64,000 nt of DNA from Talinum fruticosum (Eukaryota; Streptophyta; Magnoliopsida; Caryophyllales; Talinaceae). Numbering within the stretch: the stretch's first letter is position 1; the number at the start of each line of letters is the position of its first letter. Positions 35,495 to 49,500 of the stretch are shown here, one piece after another. A model generated the notes under the pieces. That model was not told where the DNA came from, made no database searches, and worked only from the letters and a program-made list of their open reading frames with translations. The stretch is from NCBI GenBank assembly GCA_021018815.1, contig JAITYX010000004.1, forward strand, positions 682,001-746,000, read 5' to 3'. A program made the position numbers and the translations under genes.

Positions 35495-38120
35495 AAATTT
35501 CTGATAGATATGCTGATATACACAATCAAGTGATTATGAAAAGGAAAGAGATGGAGCAGATGCAGCAAGCTGTACAAGTGGACCCTCAAAATCAGGAGTT
35601 ACAAAGTAATGAGATGACCAAAAGAAAAGAGTATGTGCAGGTTTTGAAATCAGCTTTGTTATTGATTGAAGCAGCAATCAAAAGTAGATTGGACATATTA
35701 TGGAGACCAATGCACAAAATGGTTCATGGTCACTGTCAGAAAAAGGAAAAAAGAGAATTATATATACACAATTCAGGACAAGGTAGGGTTTGAGGCGGTA
35801 GCAAAGGTGATGAGGGAATACTACCAAGAACTTCTAGGCACACAACCAGCCAGGAGGAGGAAAATTGACAGCAGCATCATGCAGAATGGGCCAATATTAA
35901 GCACAGAACAACAACTGGAGTTGTGCAAACCGTTTACTAATGAAGACATTAAGAAGGCATGTGGTCCATACCAAATAAAAAGTCACCAGGGCCGGATGGC
36001 TATAATAGTGGTTTCTTCAAGGAAGCTTGGCATATCATAGGATCTCAGGTCTGCGAAGCAGTGAAGGAATTTTTCAAAAATGGCCAAATGAAGAGGGATT
36101 GGAATACTACCACTTTGGTACTATTGCCTAAGGTCAGTGAGCCTCAATGTGCTGCTGGTTTCAGACCAATATCGTGCTGTAACGTCATTTATAAATGTGT
36201 CTCAAAGCTCATATGTGAGAAGCTAAGGGTGGTTATGCCTAAATTAGTAAACCAAAGTTAAGGGGCTTTTATAAAAAACAGAGAGTTGTTACATAATGTC
36301 TTGTTGTGCCATGAGATTGCAAGGGGCTACAACAGGAAGAATGTCTCCCATAGATGCACATTCAAAATTGACATGAGAAAGGCGTATGACTCAATACACT
36401 GGGAGCTTTGCAGGAGATTTTGCAAGCTTATAGTTTCCTTAAGGAATTTGAGCGGTGGATTATGACATGCATATCTTCCACATCATTTACTATTTCTGTG
36501 AATGGTAATTGCCATGGGTTTTTTCAAGGGGAGGGGTTTAAGACAAGGTGACACTCTCTCTCCTTTGTTATTTGTGCTGGTCATAGAGTATTTATCGAGA
36601 TTACTTGCACATACAGCATGCAGGGTAGAGTTTAAATATCACCCCGGATGTAAAAACCTCAAGTTGACCCATCTGATGTTTGCAGACGACTTAATAATCT
36701 TTTGTGCTGCAAAGCAAAAATCAATTGATATTATCATGGAGACCTTCAATGAGTTTTCGGAAGCATCAGGCTTGCAGGCAAACCATGGCAAATCTGAGCT
36801 AATCATAGCAGATATTACACATGAGACCAAGCAGCAGTTGATTAAGACCACAAGATTCATAAAGGGGAATTCCCCATCAAATACCTGGGCCTTCCTATTA
36901 CATCGAGCAGATTCTCCAAGACTGACTGCAAGGTATTAGTTGACAAAATCACAACAAGAATCCAAATATGGGCTTCAAGACATATATCTTATGTGGGCAG
37001 AGTTACCCTGATAAACTCAGTTTTGATAGGGATTTATAACTTTTGGGCTTCTGTTTTTCTTCTACCTCAAGAGGTGGTTGAGCAGATGAGTGCCAAATGC
37101 ATGAATTTCTTGTGGGGGCAGATGAGAAATATAAGAAAGTACCATATGTGGCATGGGAAGAAGCTTGCAAACCAAAGACATATGGGGGTTAGGACTGAGG
37201 AATCTGCAAAAATGGAATGAAGCACTTACAAAAATGTTGGTGTGGGCAGTGGCAGATAAAAAAGATACTCTTTGGGTTAAGTGGGTACATGAGAAGTATA
37301 TCCAAGGAGAGGACTGGCGGAAGTACATGCCCAGAGGAGAAACATGCTGGTATTGGAGGAAAATCTGCAGTGTAAAGGAAATGTTTAAAGGAGGGACAGC
37401 AAAACCTCCATCTTGGAAATGGAATGCAGGTCAGCAAGGGGGATATACAGTAAGTCCAAGGTACAGATGGAGACTTGAGCTACATAATAGAGCAAAATGG
37501 TCGAGATTTACAAGGGCAATAATGAATATTCCTAAGCATTCATTCATTACTTGGCTGGTAATGTGGAGGAGAATTCCAGTTAAGACAAGGTTGCAGAAAT
37601 ACGACCCCATGACGGATGATAAGTGTGGGGTTTGTGGGAGTGAAACTGAAACCATTGAGCATTTATTTTATGAATGCCCCTTTGCTAGGATAATCAGGAT
37701 GAAGGTGGCAGCATGGGCAGAAATACCTGTCACCGGAAACACTCTGTGGGATTGGTTGGACAAGATACAGAGGGTAAAAATTACCTAATGGAAGAAGCAT
37801 TTGCAGTGGACCAATATCAATGCGATGATATATAGCATATGGACAACAAGGAATGAAAGCGTGTTCAGAGAGAAAGCACCAGTTGCTGAAAACACAATCA
37901 GAAACATAATAGATAATGTCAAACAAAGCGCAATATCCATACTCAAGAGGTCAGAAGACATAGGCAAATGTATAGAGCTCATGTATAGATAATATGTACA
38001 GGGAAACTAAAACAGGTGTAAAGAGAGGGGGCTGCTGAATTGCTGCGATTTTTTCTCCCTCTGTACTCGGTTTTCTTTTGTAATAAAGAATCAACAACCT
38101 TCTTGCCAATATATATATAT
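35495..38120 (+). pseudogene. L1-type LINE reverse transcriptase pseudogene
   Basis: In shifting frames the translation gives the plant L1 reverse transcriptase order: KKSPGPDGYNSGFFKEAW (about 35976-36030), VLLPKVSEPQ then AGFRPISCCNVIYK (about 36118-36198), FKIDMRKAYDSIHW (about 36362-36405), GLRQGDTLSPLLF (about 36535-36575) and the catalytic FADD box (about 36678-36690). A zf-RVT zinc-binding domain with CGVC and HLFYEC (about 37625-37680) follows. The endonuclease part is missing and in-frame stops are present. An aataaa (38082-38087) sits near the 3' end, which runs into a short AT repeat rather than a clear poly-A. Confidence 0.88.
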
Positions 38121-38623
38121 ATTGCAAGTCGTATATATGCCATGTATCATATTATACCTCTCAAAAAAGTAGGTCTGATGAAGCAATGATCCAACTCTAG
38201 AACTATTTTTCTAAACCTGTAGCGATAAAACTAAAGTTGAATAATAAGTATGTAAAGAGAACTTTATGATATGTTTATCCGATTTTTCACTTGTTTTAAG
38301 TAAAGGTAATTGATTTTTCATTCAATATTTTTGTAAAACTACTGTCGTTGTCATTTGTGAGATACCCATAATCAGCCTAATCAACTAGCGAAAAGTATGA
38401 TATAGTTTAACTATAGATGAGTGTGTGTTAGTTCAATCATTCAAATTCTTTAAAATTATTATCAGATCAAGATTTAGGTTTATATTTAATTTATATCGAT
38501 CTTTGCGTCTCATTTGTCTAAAAAAATTTAATTTTTGTAATTTTACACATTGTAAAATTCATTGACTAAGAACACACAAGGAGTAAGTTTGGACATAGAT
38601 TTTAATTGATGAGGGAGAGGTGT
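38121..38623. other. AT-rich intergenic DNA
   Basis: No gene or repeat terminus is recognised here. Confidence 0.5.
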
Positions 38624-39025
38624 TAGGGCTGCTCGGGCTTGACTTGGTCATATTTTAGTTTGGCTTAGGCTCGACTCATGTGGACCAGGCTTGGCTCGAG
38701 TTCAACTCGAGCTTAACTCGATTTTTTATTTACTTAAAAAGTTTCTAAATTCATTGTTATAATCGAAATTAAATTCTATATTTTTGTATTAAATTCGAGA
38801 AATAAGTATTTGAATGAAATTTTAGTGATTTTAATGGTAATGTTATATAAGTAAAACATAAACTTTTTAGCCTAAACCGAGTCGAGTCGAGCCGAACCTT
38901 AGTTCAAGCTCAGCTCCGTACACCTTTGAGCCGACTCGAACTCGGTTTGACTCGAGTCCTAGCCGAGCTTTGGCTGTGTCGAGCTAGAACGGTCAACGAG
39001 CCAACTCAGTTCCGTAATAGCCCTA
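38624..39025. mobile_element. hAT-like MITE with TAGGGCT termini
   Basis: The left end is tagggctgctcgggct and the complement of the right end is tagggctattacggaa. The subterminal regions are rich in gactcgag/gagtcgag-type motifs in both orientations around an AT-rich centre. About 402 bases, non-coding. A clean target duplication is not evident. Confidence 0.65.
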
Positions 39026-40500
39026 GGTGAATAATTGGGCTGAGGTTGAACTGAATTTCATTATTTGAAAGTTCAATAAAAAATGTTAAAAGTAAAGCTC
39101 GAATAACTCTCGTTTTAACTTATATAATAATTTCAAATCCAAGAGAATGCTAACTTAGAAAATTGATTAAGATTAGACGTCATATATATATGTTAAAGCT
39201 AGCCTACTAACCTGAAGTTGATTTTCTCTTTTATTAAACTATTGAATGTTAATTAAGTGTGTTTTGTTAGTTAAGTTAAGAATGACAGCATTAATTGAGA
39301 GTCAATGGAGAAACGATAAAACATCAAAACATGCAAAACACACATGTAATCATGATAGGAAGACAGACAATTAACTATAAAACCACCTAATTGTGGTATT
39401 AAAATTAACTAAAATAGATCATATTTATTTAAATTAATTAATGATAAATTAGCTATTTAATTACCCAAATGTTAATTCAATCTCCTATCACCTTTAGAGA
39501 GAGAGAGAGAGAGAGAGAAAGGTATTGCAAGTGGGAGTACATGACATAAAGATTAGTTGAAAGAGAGCCAATTAAAGTAGATTTCTTTACTCCTTGCCAA
39601 TCTAATTTAACCAGACTTGTTCATTCTATTTTTCTGCCCTTTTTTCTTTTTTTTTCAGTCTCCTTCGGCTTATTATACTTGGATGTCGCTATTTTTAAAT
39701 TAGATGTTTATAAAGTTTATTTAAGAACCCTTTTAATCGATACATCATGCATCCATGAATACATAAGTATATTTAAAAACCCTATATAGAAATTCTTTTA
39801 ATTAATTAAGCTTCCCCTCAAAAAAAAAAAAAAAAACTCTTTTAATTAAGCCTCTATGACATCAATAAAGTATATTTAGAAACCTCTTTCCCAAAAAAAG
39901 AAAAAACTCTGTATAAAGTCTATTTAAAACCCCTGTATAAGAATTTTATTAAAATAAAAAACTTTGTACGTTATAAGAACTTAAGAAAATTCCACAAATA
40001 AACCTTCTTTTTTCCATATGTTGTATGAAGGTCCTATAGTATATATAAGCCTTCTAAAAAGACCAATCCCATTGAATTAGCACTTCCACAAATGGTCTTT
40101 TTTTCTCATAATTGTCTGACATAAAATCATTTAATTTAAGATAAATTGATGGTGGCATTGTCATCATCTCCAAGTCAAGTAGTCTAGATTTGCAAATCAA
40201 GACTAACAACCTTATGGTGATGTCAAGTACTTAGAAGAGAAGGCATCTCCCTCAAATCACTATTCTTATCTAATGGCCTGTGGTTGTGGATAGCTTTTTC
40301 CCTTCATAGACCAATATTTGAGCCTCAACTTCTCGAGCCACAAACCCCTTATTATTATCATAATATAGCATTCTCTAAACCGTAAACTGCCTTACATTGC
40401 AATTCACAAATGCTATTGGAGGAACTCAAAGCTGATATGGACATTCTTAAAGATCCACGACTGAAGAGAAATGCGCTCAATGGCTCTCAAATTCTTGTCA
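39026..40500. other. AT-rich intergenic DNA and 3' flank of MATE gene
   Basis: Contains a GA microsatellite (39496-39518) and A-rich tracts. No coding region is supported. Confidence 0.5.
39496..39518. repeat. (AG)n microsatellite
   Basis: A pure AG run of about 11 units. Confidence 0.93.
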
Positions 40501-40554
40501 ACTTCCAAAGAGTACGGTATGAAAAGTTGAACATGTTTGTGAAGACTGAAGAGA

Positions 40555-43500
40555 TCATCCCCTGAGAAAGTTCCAAGGCCCTATTCCCGTTCCTATCCTG
40601 CAAGGGCAGCAAAAATCCGCTGTAAACTCCATGCGCGAAGATATATCCATACTTGGAAGCCAAAGCGGAAATGAGTAACTTGTAAGGGCTTGCAAGCTTA
40701 TCCAATGAAAAACTCGAGAAGCTCAGTCCAAGAAAATCGAGCAGGCTCAGGCTTGAAATTGGGGTACAAACAGGCCGACCAAGTTTCAGACAGGCCTTAA
40801 ATGAGTCTGTCTAAACTTGTAGAGAAAATGATCATGTAGGGAGCTTGATGTATAATCCGAGCTCAAAAACTAAAATCTACACATCAATACGATTAGGAAC
40901 TTTTCAATGGAGTACTACTGTGTTTGTTCCGCATCCACACTCAACGCTTGGACATAGACCCATGATAGCTACATGTACTCTCGTCTTGGTGACATAGACC
41001 AGACCAGCACTCCCAAGCAAGTGGAGAGACAGTTGACGGGAAGGAAAAGAAAATATTACCTCCAAAACCCAGCCAAAGCACGCAAGCCCATATATATGGA
41101 CAGTGCCATCCAAATTCCCACAAAACCATAAGAAGAAGACAGCAGCAACAAACACACGATGCTCAAAATAGCCACAATAACCTGGGGCATCAAAGAATAG
41201 AGGGGAAAAAATATATTATTTATTTTTCTTTGTTATCAGTAATCAAATTAGCTTAGATATTTACCATGGAATATGCAGCATATGCAAAATCTGAAGCCCC
41301 ATAATTGATTCCATCAAAAACGAATGCTAGTGCATTGATCGGCTGAGTCACTGCAACAAACTGATTTGACAAAACAAACACATTATCAGACAGCGCGTTC
41401 TGCACGGAATTTCCTTCGGTTTTGTTTGTTTCCTAAATGTAATGACTTTCCTTGTCCTTTTACACTTAGGACTATGGAGGGATTACCGAGGCAGAGTAGT
41501 AACAAAAGTAATACCGGAATGCCTAAGCTTATGAGCTGCAGAACATTGGCATCCTCAGTGAATAGTCTTGAAGCAAATTGCAATACAGCAGCAAGGACAA
41601 TAGAAAGGAATACCCTAAGAGCCAAGCCTAACTGAGAAGAAAGACAATCAAAATTTAGAATATGGTGAGGCAGAAAATAATAAACTTCTTTTAAAATAGT
41701 CTAACAGTACCTGCAATACTCGAGAAGCAGCGGCTGTGGCTTTCTCATAGTCCCCTCTTGCAAATGCGCTAGCAAGGATTGCCTGAGAATGGTTTCCAAG
41801 CCAAAACCAAGCATTTTTTTATCAACCAATTCACCAAAGATCAAGCGACACTTCTAACTTAAACATCCTACAATTTATTCAAGCGTAAATAGCAAGACAA
41901 GGTCAGGCATGCACAAAACCCCGTCACATGCAAGTTACAGAAATAATGTGAAAAGATAGGACATCTATCAATGCAATAACAAAATCCAATTTGGATCTTG
42001 CTGGAGTAGGGTCTGTGATTTGGACATACATAGCTTAGCCCTTTGAAAGATCTGCCAAACCACATTTTTCTGAACTCTACATAGTGCATAAAGAGTAGGG
42101 ATGAAAATACACATAGAAGGGAGGGTATGACAAGCATGATAGATGGGAGGCAAGGTATACAATACCGAAGGGAATAGCTATCTCGAAGCGGTTACAGAAG
42201 ATTGACAAAAGCTAAGAGAGACCTCTAAAAGTAAGGTTGTTTGCATGAATCCTAGATCATTGCAGAAGCCTATCAAAGGTCATTTCAGCATAGAAGTCAA
42301 TCTGATGACCTCAACTGGATTATTTTTAGGCCTACTCCTACTTCTCTGAACTCCCATAATGGTGATCCTTCCAACCTCCTGAATGGCATAGGATATCTCC
42401 TCTAGGCATGCCCCAGTCCTATAAGCCTCATTTCATGCATTTTATCCTCAACAGGTCCCCCCCAAAAAATATATATATATATATTTTCATCAATGGCTGA
42501 CAACCATAGCACCAGGCCTCATATTGTCACGAGGATACTTCTGTCACAATCAATAAAGAAAAAAACAAATGCAGAAACCCTGAGGAATTCCGTCCTTTTT
42601 GTTGTCCTGATTGAATGTGTCATGAGACATTCTTTCTGAGTTCCCTTACCATCCTGGATTATCCTTATAAGCTTATCCATAACTACTCTGAAGATGAATA
42701 TGCTTATCCAATCTCTGGTGAAGTCCAGTAGTCCAGGAAAATTTATGTATACACCCCCCCACATGTGCACGGACAGACACCCTTGCTTTGCCAATTGTCA
42801 TACATGTCACTTACAAATCCAATTTGAGTATTTTTCTTCTGTAACACTTCAACAAGCCTCCTTGGACACTATCTGATATGCGTCATCTAAATCAATGAAT
42901 ACCTCTAGTTCCCACAATCTGCCTTTGTCTCTTTGCTCAATCCTGAATTATTGTAAACTTCCGTGGTGGATCTACCCAGCATGAAATAATTAGTTCTCAT
43001 ACCTTAAAGGCAATAAAGTTATCTCACCCCCCTCTCCCAACGATTCAAATTGACATCTACACAGGCTGAAAGATCACATTTATGCACTCCTACAGTCCTA
43101 CGATGTGCAAATGTGTGTAATTATCAAATGCTCCAAGAGATGACATTCCAATGAGGTTCTCATAAGTTTGGGACGACACCTGCATGAGTATTGTATGCTA
43201 GCCCTTGCATTTCATGCCTGAACAAAATATAACAAATAGTAATAAAGTACACGTACACATTCATAAACACAAATCAGGTGAGCCACCACAATTACTTGTA
43301 AATGGCTATCCTTATTCCTTCATGGCCTTGACCTCTCAAGCTTATAAATAAATTCTAAGGTCTCAGAAAAAACTTTTTTTAGATAATTTTTGCTCATATT
43401 TCGTAGGTAAAATTGCAATATTTTGAACCTTTTGCTTCCAGTTGTAAAACATCAAATAATAGCTGGCCATGTATGGAATCTTTCGCAACCAAATTAAGTC

Positions 43501-46500
43501 TCACCAAACCTTGGGAATTGCACAATCAACTTGAGACTACTAATACTATGTGTCAGGGCATTCCATTCATTAATTCCTGCTTATTGTTTTTTTAATCAAA
43601 ATTGAATTTGAGTCTCCACATATTCTTGAAAACTATATACACCATTGAAAATGGTGATGTCCACCCCATTGAAGGACATCTACTGACCTAGAAATACTTA
43701 CTTGTCCAGCAACAGCCAATCCGTCTGCAAGCAAAGATGTTGCCAACCAAATCTGCAAGCAAATCTGGAATGCTGCCATTGGTCTGGAACCCAACCTTGC
43801 AGCCAATGAAGCTCCCAGAGTTACACAAAATGTGACAGCTATGACCCTCAATAGTAACAAGAATCCTGGGATCACCCATTGAAGGGAAAAATATCAACAT
43901 TAGTCAAGCTAAACAAAAAGCACTTTACTTAGATATCCAGAAAGCCCGGCTGGCATAATGGCCAATGATAAAATTACCAGAAGAAAACTACACGTCCAAT
44001 TGTACAATACAAGTTCCACAATAGCGACACCGAAGGTATTGGTTTCTAGAAGTTACTACAGAAGAAGGTAGTCGAAACAGGGAGATTTGAAAAATAACAG
44101 CACAAATTTAGCTATTAGAATACATCTCAGTCCATAATAAAGTTAAGCCTCACCATTTTTAAGAAACCTCGCTAATTGTAGATCTTCAATATGAGGGGGT
44201 AAAAGGTTAACCTTTTGCATTAATTTCCACATAAGTATCATGGAAATTACGTACCTGTCAGCATGACAAAAATATATAAGAGGGAAAATACCAAAAATAA
44301 TAAGGGGCAGAACTTGGAAGTAAGAAGAGTAAAACTCACTGAGAAATAACATGGACAATGGCTGCGCCACTAACACCCATATGAAATATAAATATAACTA
44401 TTGGATCAAGAATTATGTTCATTATGTCTCCAGCAACTGAGAAATGAACCCAAAAAATAATAATAATTAGATCCATAATTTGAATGGAGATGGGTTTAAC
44501 ATTATAAACAGCTCAACACAAAAGAATTTATGGGCAAAATCTAAATCCTTGATGCATAATACAGATATAAGAAGAAGAGAACAAGAATGCATGTCATCAA
44601 TAAGCAGTTTGAGTTCCATCAAAAGCATAATGCAGGCAACAGAGCGGACAAAATTTTTTTTTTTTGGGTGACAAGTAGCAAATATGACAACCTCTGGTAT
44701 TCTACTATAAACATATTCATACCAGAGAAATAAGCCGTGAAAGGGCTAAAAGCTCTTGAAAAGGGAAAAAATCGGCCCTAATATATTTGCTTATGGAATC
44801 AAAACAATTCCAACAGCAAATTCCCCCCAAAAAAGGAGGAAAAAAACAAGGCATAGCATTTTGCCTGGATATACTAAGCCATCACCAGCCTCAAAGGAAG
44901 ATTTTTCATTGCTAGAGGACTTCATCATGAAGCATCTCATTGTGATGGATGGTCCAAGTAAACACCAATTCATCCAAAGATGGAGGCCAGGACCAAGCTT
45001 GTTAGCCAGCACCTTGTGTTCTCATCTTGTTTGTATTGGTGTCATGTTCATCACTCCTGATAAACTTAGCATTAATTATCAGTATCCCCATCGAAAGATT
45101 TGAGTTCTTTTTATGACAAATGAGGCTAATAAAAGCATCATCAAACATCCGAGAAATTCATACAAGGTCATATGCATGTAACACGTGCATACACCCATGG
45201 TACAGCAATAGAATAGACTAGATACAAGAAGCTTATGCCATCGAAGACTTATTGCAAGGTTAGTGTACGTCCAATGCAAATAATTGGAAAATATCAAATC
45301 AAGTTTTTGACCTTCCACAAGAATTGCTACATGCCCCTGCAGAGAGATAGAGAAAGCAGAGATTTTTCCTGTCTGATTCCAGTTAAAAAGAATGCTTCAG
45401 ATGAATGTAATCGGGATCAGGGAAGACAGATTGGTTTACCAGTTGCATAAGTTGGGGTTCTAGTATCCTTAAATCCTCTGAAAACCCCGTGCATTGTCAA
45501 AGATAAAACGACAGCTGGAGCTCCAAGAGATCTCAACGTCAAATACTGTAGTGCTGGCTTTAGCATAGGAGAAGCCTGGGCACAAATTTACGAGTATGAA
45601 TGTATGGAGCATGACGAAAACAACTAATAATTTGCATAATATATAGCTAGCTCATCCATAATAGGCCAGAAACTCATCACTTGGATTCTCCATGTTAAAC
45701 TTAGTTTTTCCCCTTTTTGTTCTTTGTGCTAGGTCAGGGTGCTTCAAGTAATGATCTCATTCAGGAATAGTTTAGATACCTTGATAACTAATCTCATATA
45801 TTTATTATTAAAAAAAACAAAGGAAGCAGGACAACTCCAGATTACCAGGAGGAAACTTACAGAATCAACACCCATATACTTCAAGATTGGTTTAGCAGAA
45901 CAAATCAGAAATAGAGCTTGGATGAGGCCAAGAACAGCACCAATAATCATAGCTGATGAAGCAGATGATATGTTTCTTTTTTGAGGGGTAAGTTGGTCAC
46001 TTTCGCATGACTACTACCAGCAGATGATGATTTTCCTTCAGACTCTGATTCAGAATCATGCATAGCAGAACATCGTCAAAATGGATCATATATTGAAGAA
46101 TATGCAAGTGAACAAAGAAGCAGCTGCTCTTCGCAGGCATTCGGCATGCTTAAACTAAAAGGCATACCTGCCTGAGGTAAAAGTACTTGCAATTCAGTGT
46201 CACCGCCGCAACTATTGTCCGGCTTCTCATTTTCAGATGGATCATTGTTCAATCTTCCAATTGTATCCTCCTCCGCAACAAAGGATGTGGTCACACTAAC
46301 AATGGGGAAAATTGCAACTCTAGATACTTGATTGAAAACAGCAATCGCAACTCCTACAGCTGCAAGCTCCACAGCCCCTGTGCCATTTACAGATCACAGA
46401 AAGATAGGTCAAATTCTATATTTGTTAGACCAGCAATTCATGGAAATTATTTCCAGCACAGAAAAGCAAGCAGCCAATGGAACTGCTCAATATGGATATT

Positions 46501-49500
46501 GCTAAAGCAGGCTCTAGGGAACTCCAGATATACACAACCTTACTTCTAACAGGCAAAGGAGCCCATTTGCCAAGCTGCAACAAAAAGGATTTTGAAAGAG
46601 AGATTAAAGTATAAGAGAGCACATTGGTAACAACTTCGAAGAAGCTATAGTTAAGAAATTGAACAAATAATTAAGAAAAGACTAAAAATAAAGGTTATGA
46701 AATTCTTGCTTTACTAAAATGATTACTAAACCACTAAAAGTAGAGTGAGGGTGTCCGCTAAGTCCTATTTTCTTATGTTTTTGGCCCACGCTTTTTTTTG
46801 AGTAATCATAAAATTTGTATAAAAAGACACCAAGGGGAAAGGAGGCAAACACAAAATAAATTCTTGCCCTCAAGTTCAAGTCAACTTTGTACCATGAATC
46901 GAGAACTATTACTCCAACTATACAAAGTTCCAAAAAGTAAAGCTTGAAATCATCAAAGGACCTCGCCTTGCCCTCGAAAATTCGACAATCTTTCTTTCCA
47001 AGTACACCAAATAGCTAACAGCATCAACTTCCAAATTCCTAGGACCCATCTCTTCTTCACCTTCTTCTCCACACCACCAAAACATCTCTTACCATTAGAG
47101 GTTGCATCCAACTAACCCCATCAAAGAGAAAGACAAATGCCATACAGGGGCAACCCACTGACAATGGACAAAACCCTGTTACACGGGTGCTTTTGGCCCC
47201 ATATTTTGCGGTTATTATTGTATAAACGGGTGTTTTTATATTCAGTTTGCTAAATAAATAGGACAACATCAAATCTATTTTAAAGGAGAAGAAAAAGGTC
47301 ATTCTAATGATTTTTGGGGATGGGAGATTTATGTGTTTGCTGATGTTGGGATCACATATAATTTGTTTCTCCAAGAAGCCCAAATGAGCATAAGCATTCC
47401 TTGAGCAATCAGACAAGAAAAGTAGCCCAACTTCATCAATTAAACTAAGCTAGTGAAGAGATCAAACATTAAACTTGCACAACACTATCATTATCAAGAG
47501 ATTTTGCAATTCAGCCCACCTTTGGTTATCAGGTTGTCATTCCCAAATTAGCACCTGATTTGAAGAATAATAAGTGCTCGGGTATCACTGTGATCCAGTC
47601 ACGACTGTCATGCATCACCTAGTTTGGCTAAGCCCCTAATCATCATCAGTTCAGTTCAGCGTTTAACATGGTCATTATACCCAAACATCATCAGTTTACT
47701 ACCGTTTCCAGCACTCTGAAGCCACAGGAACTCATGGGAGGCGGTGATGATTTGGTGTACAAATAGACGGCAGTGAGCCAATCAAGAGACAATCAGATTA
47801 TTAATTAGGTTTTACTTTGGGTTTGATTTAGATTGTTATTGCTTTCTTCATAGCTTAGAAATTTTAGTTTTTGATTTTTATACATTCATCAAGCAGATTT
47901 TGATTTTGGGTTGACTCAATTTTTGTGCTGACGACTTTTTCTACTCAAACTCATCAATTAAGGTAACTTTTCAATCCTTTGCTCCTTGTACTTTAATGAT
48001 TTATTAGAATGCTTAATGAATTTTCATGCCTGACAGACTAGTTTGATTTTCTTTTTTGTTAGATTTCATTTTCAGGTTATTCAGGTTTGTTTTATTTGTT
48101 TTTAGTACCTTTATTAATTTCAAAAAAATCAAAATTTAGATTTTTCATTTTCTGATTTTTATTTGAGATGTGATTTATACTTAGTACTTTGTAATTTATT
48201 TTCAGATTTTGTGTCCTCCTAGTTAGATTCTAAACGAGTGACACATTTGAAATCTAATTAGAGGATTTCCTTGTTATATAATTTTATTTTCTACTTATAC
48301 AACTCAATAGGAATTCGTTCATTTCTGTGGAATCGACCTGCATTTGCTGGCTGCATATAACTACGCTCTGTAATTGTGGTTAACTGTTTTGAAAAACCAT
48401 CAACAGTGTTCATTTGCTTAAAATCCAATTATTCTTAGTTTTGTTAGGTCCTGCTATTTGTTCTTCATTATAGCCCCCAAACTGAGTTTTTTTTTTTTTA
48501 AGAAAAAAAGGAAAGATAAACGAGCTTGTTGTTTAACTTAGTTTTGTTGAATAAAATCAGACTAATCTAAATGGTATAAGGTTACCTGCTTTTGCTTCAT
48601 ACTTCACATTACAAACAATAAAATTGACTGAGATAAGAGACCATCCAGGAAAGAAATTACATGCTACACGAGTAACACTTATAAGAGGGAGAAACTTTGA
48701 ATATGAATTCTTCACAATGAAATTTCAACTCCTTCCCAATAACATAACACTCAATTTAAATCCTTGTATCTGTCTACAGCGTCCTCTGTTACTCAAGCTC
48801 AAGCACATGTGTCGGATGATAGTACAAATGTAGGTGCTGGCCTTGCCTAACAACTGAAAACATTTGCATGTTTCAGGTCCACAAAACAATGTCAAGTACT
48901 GTAACCAAGCCGGAATGTTGAGCCTTGTATCAGTGAGGTGAAGTGAAACTCACATTGTTATCCTCACCCACTATCCAAAAAGAGAAGTTTCTTCTGTTAT
49001 TCTCCTTTCACAAGATCCAATAATACACCAAATCTAGCAGGCACCCCTCTGCCAATAATAACCCTCTTGCTCACAATAATGTGAATTTTAAACATTTTGG
49101 TTAACATATAAGCTATAAGAATGAGTGGTCCATATACAGACATGTTGACATTGGATAACCGGATCACCTAACTTGAAAGGAAACAACCTAAATTTCTAAT
49201 GCAGCAAGACAGTATAACATATACATCAGAAGGGGAAAAATAAAACTAAAAATATAATGCATGCTATATCCTACATGACACAAATTTGTTATACAAAGAT
49301 GAGCATCTCTGTCAAATCTAGCAAAGTTAACTACCTTGATAGCAATATAATGCAGACAGCACAAAGAGTACATAATAGTTTCTTCACCCAACCCAGTAAG
49401 CAGAGGCAAGTAAACATTTATGGCTCTTCAAATCATAATACTCTAAGGACCCAATCCTTTTGATGTCAGTAGTTAGAAGTCAAGTTCATCTCTACTTAAT

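Noticed and set aside
38100..38125. Terminator-like hairpin caatatatatatatattg
   Set aside because: A palindromic AT microsatellite at the LINE 3' end; no bacterial-type terminator is expected.
47700..48480. Possible LTR retroelement in MATE intron 1
   Set aside because: Only one suggestive phrase (gtggaatcgacctgca) and no paired ends or coding; kept as a remark, not called as an element.
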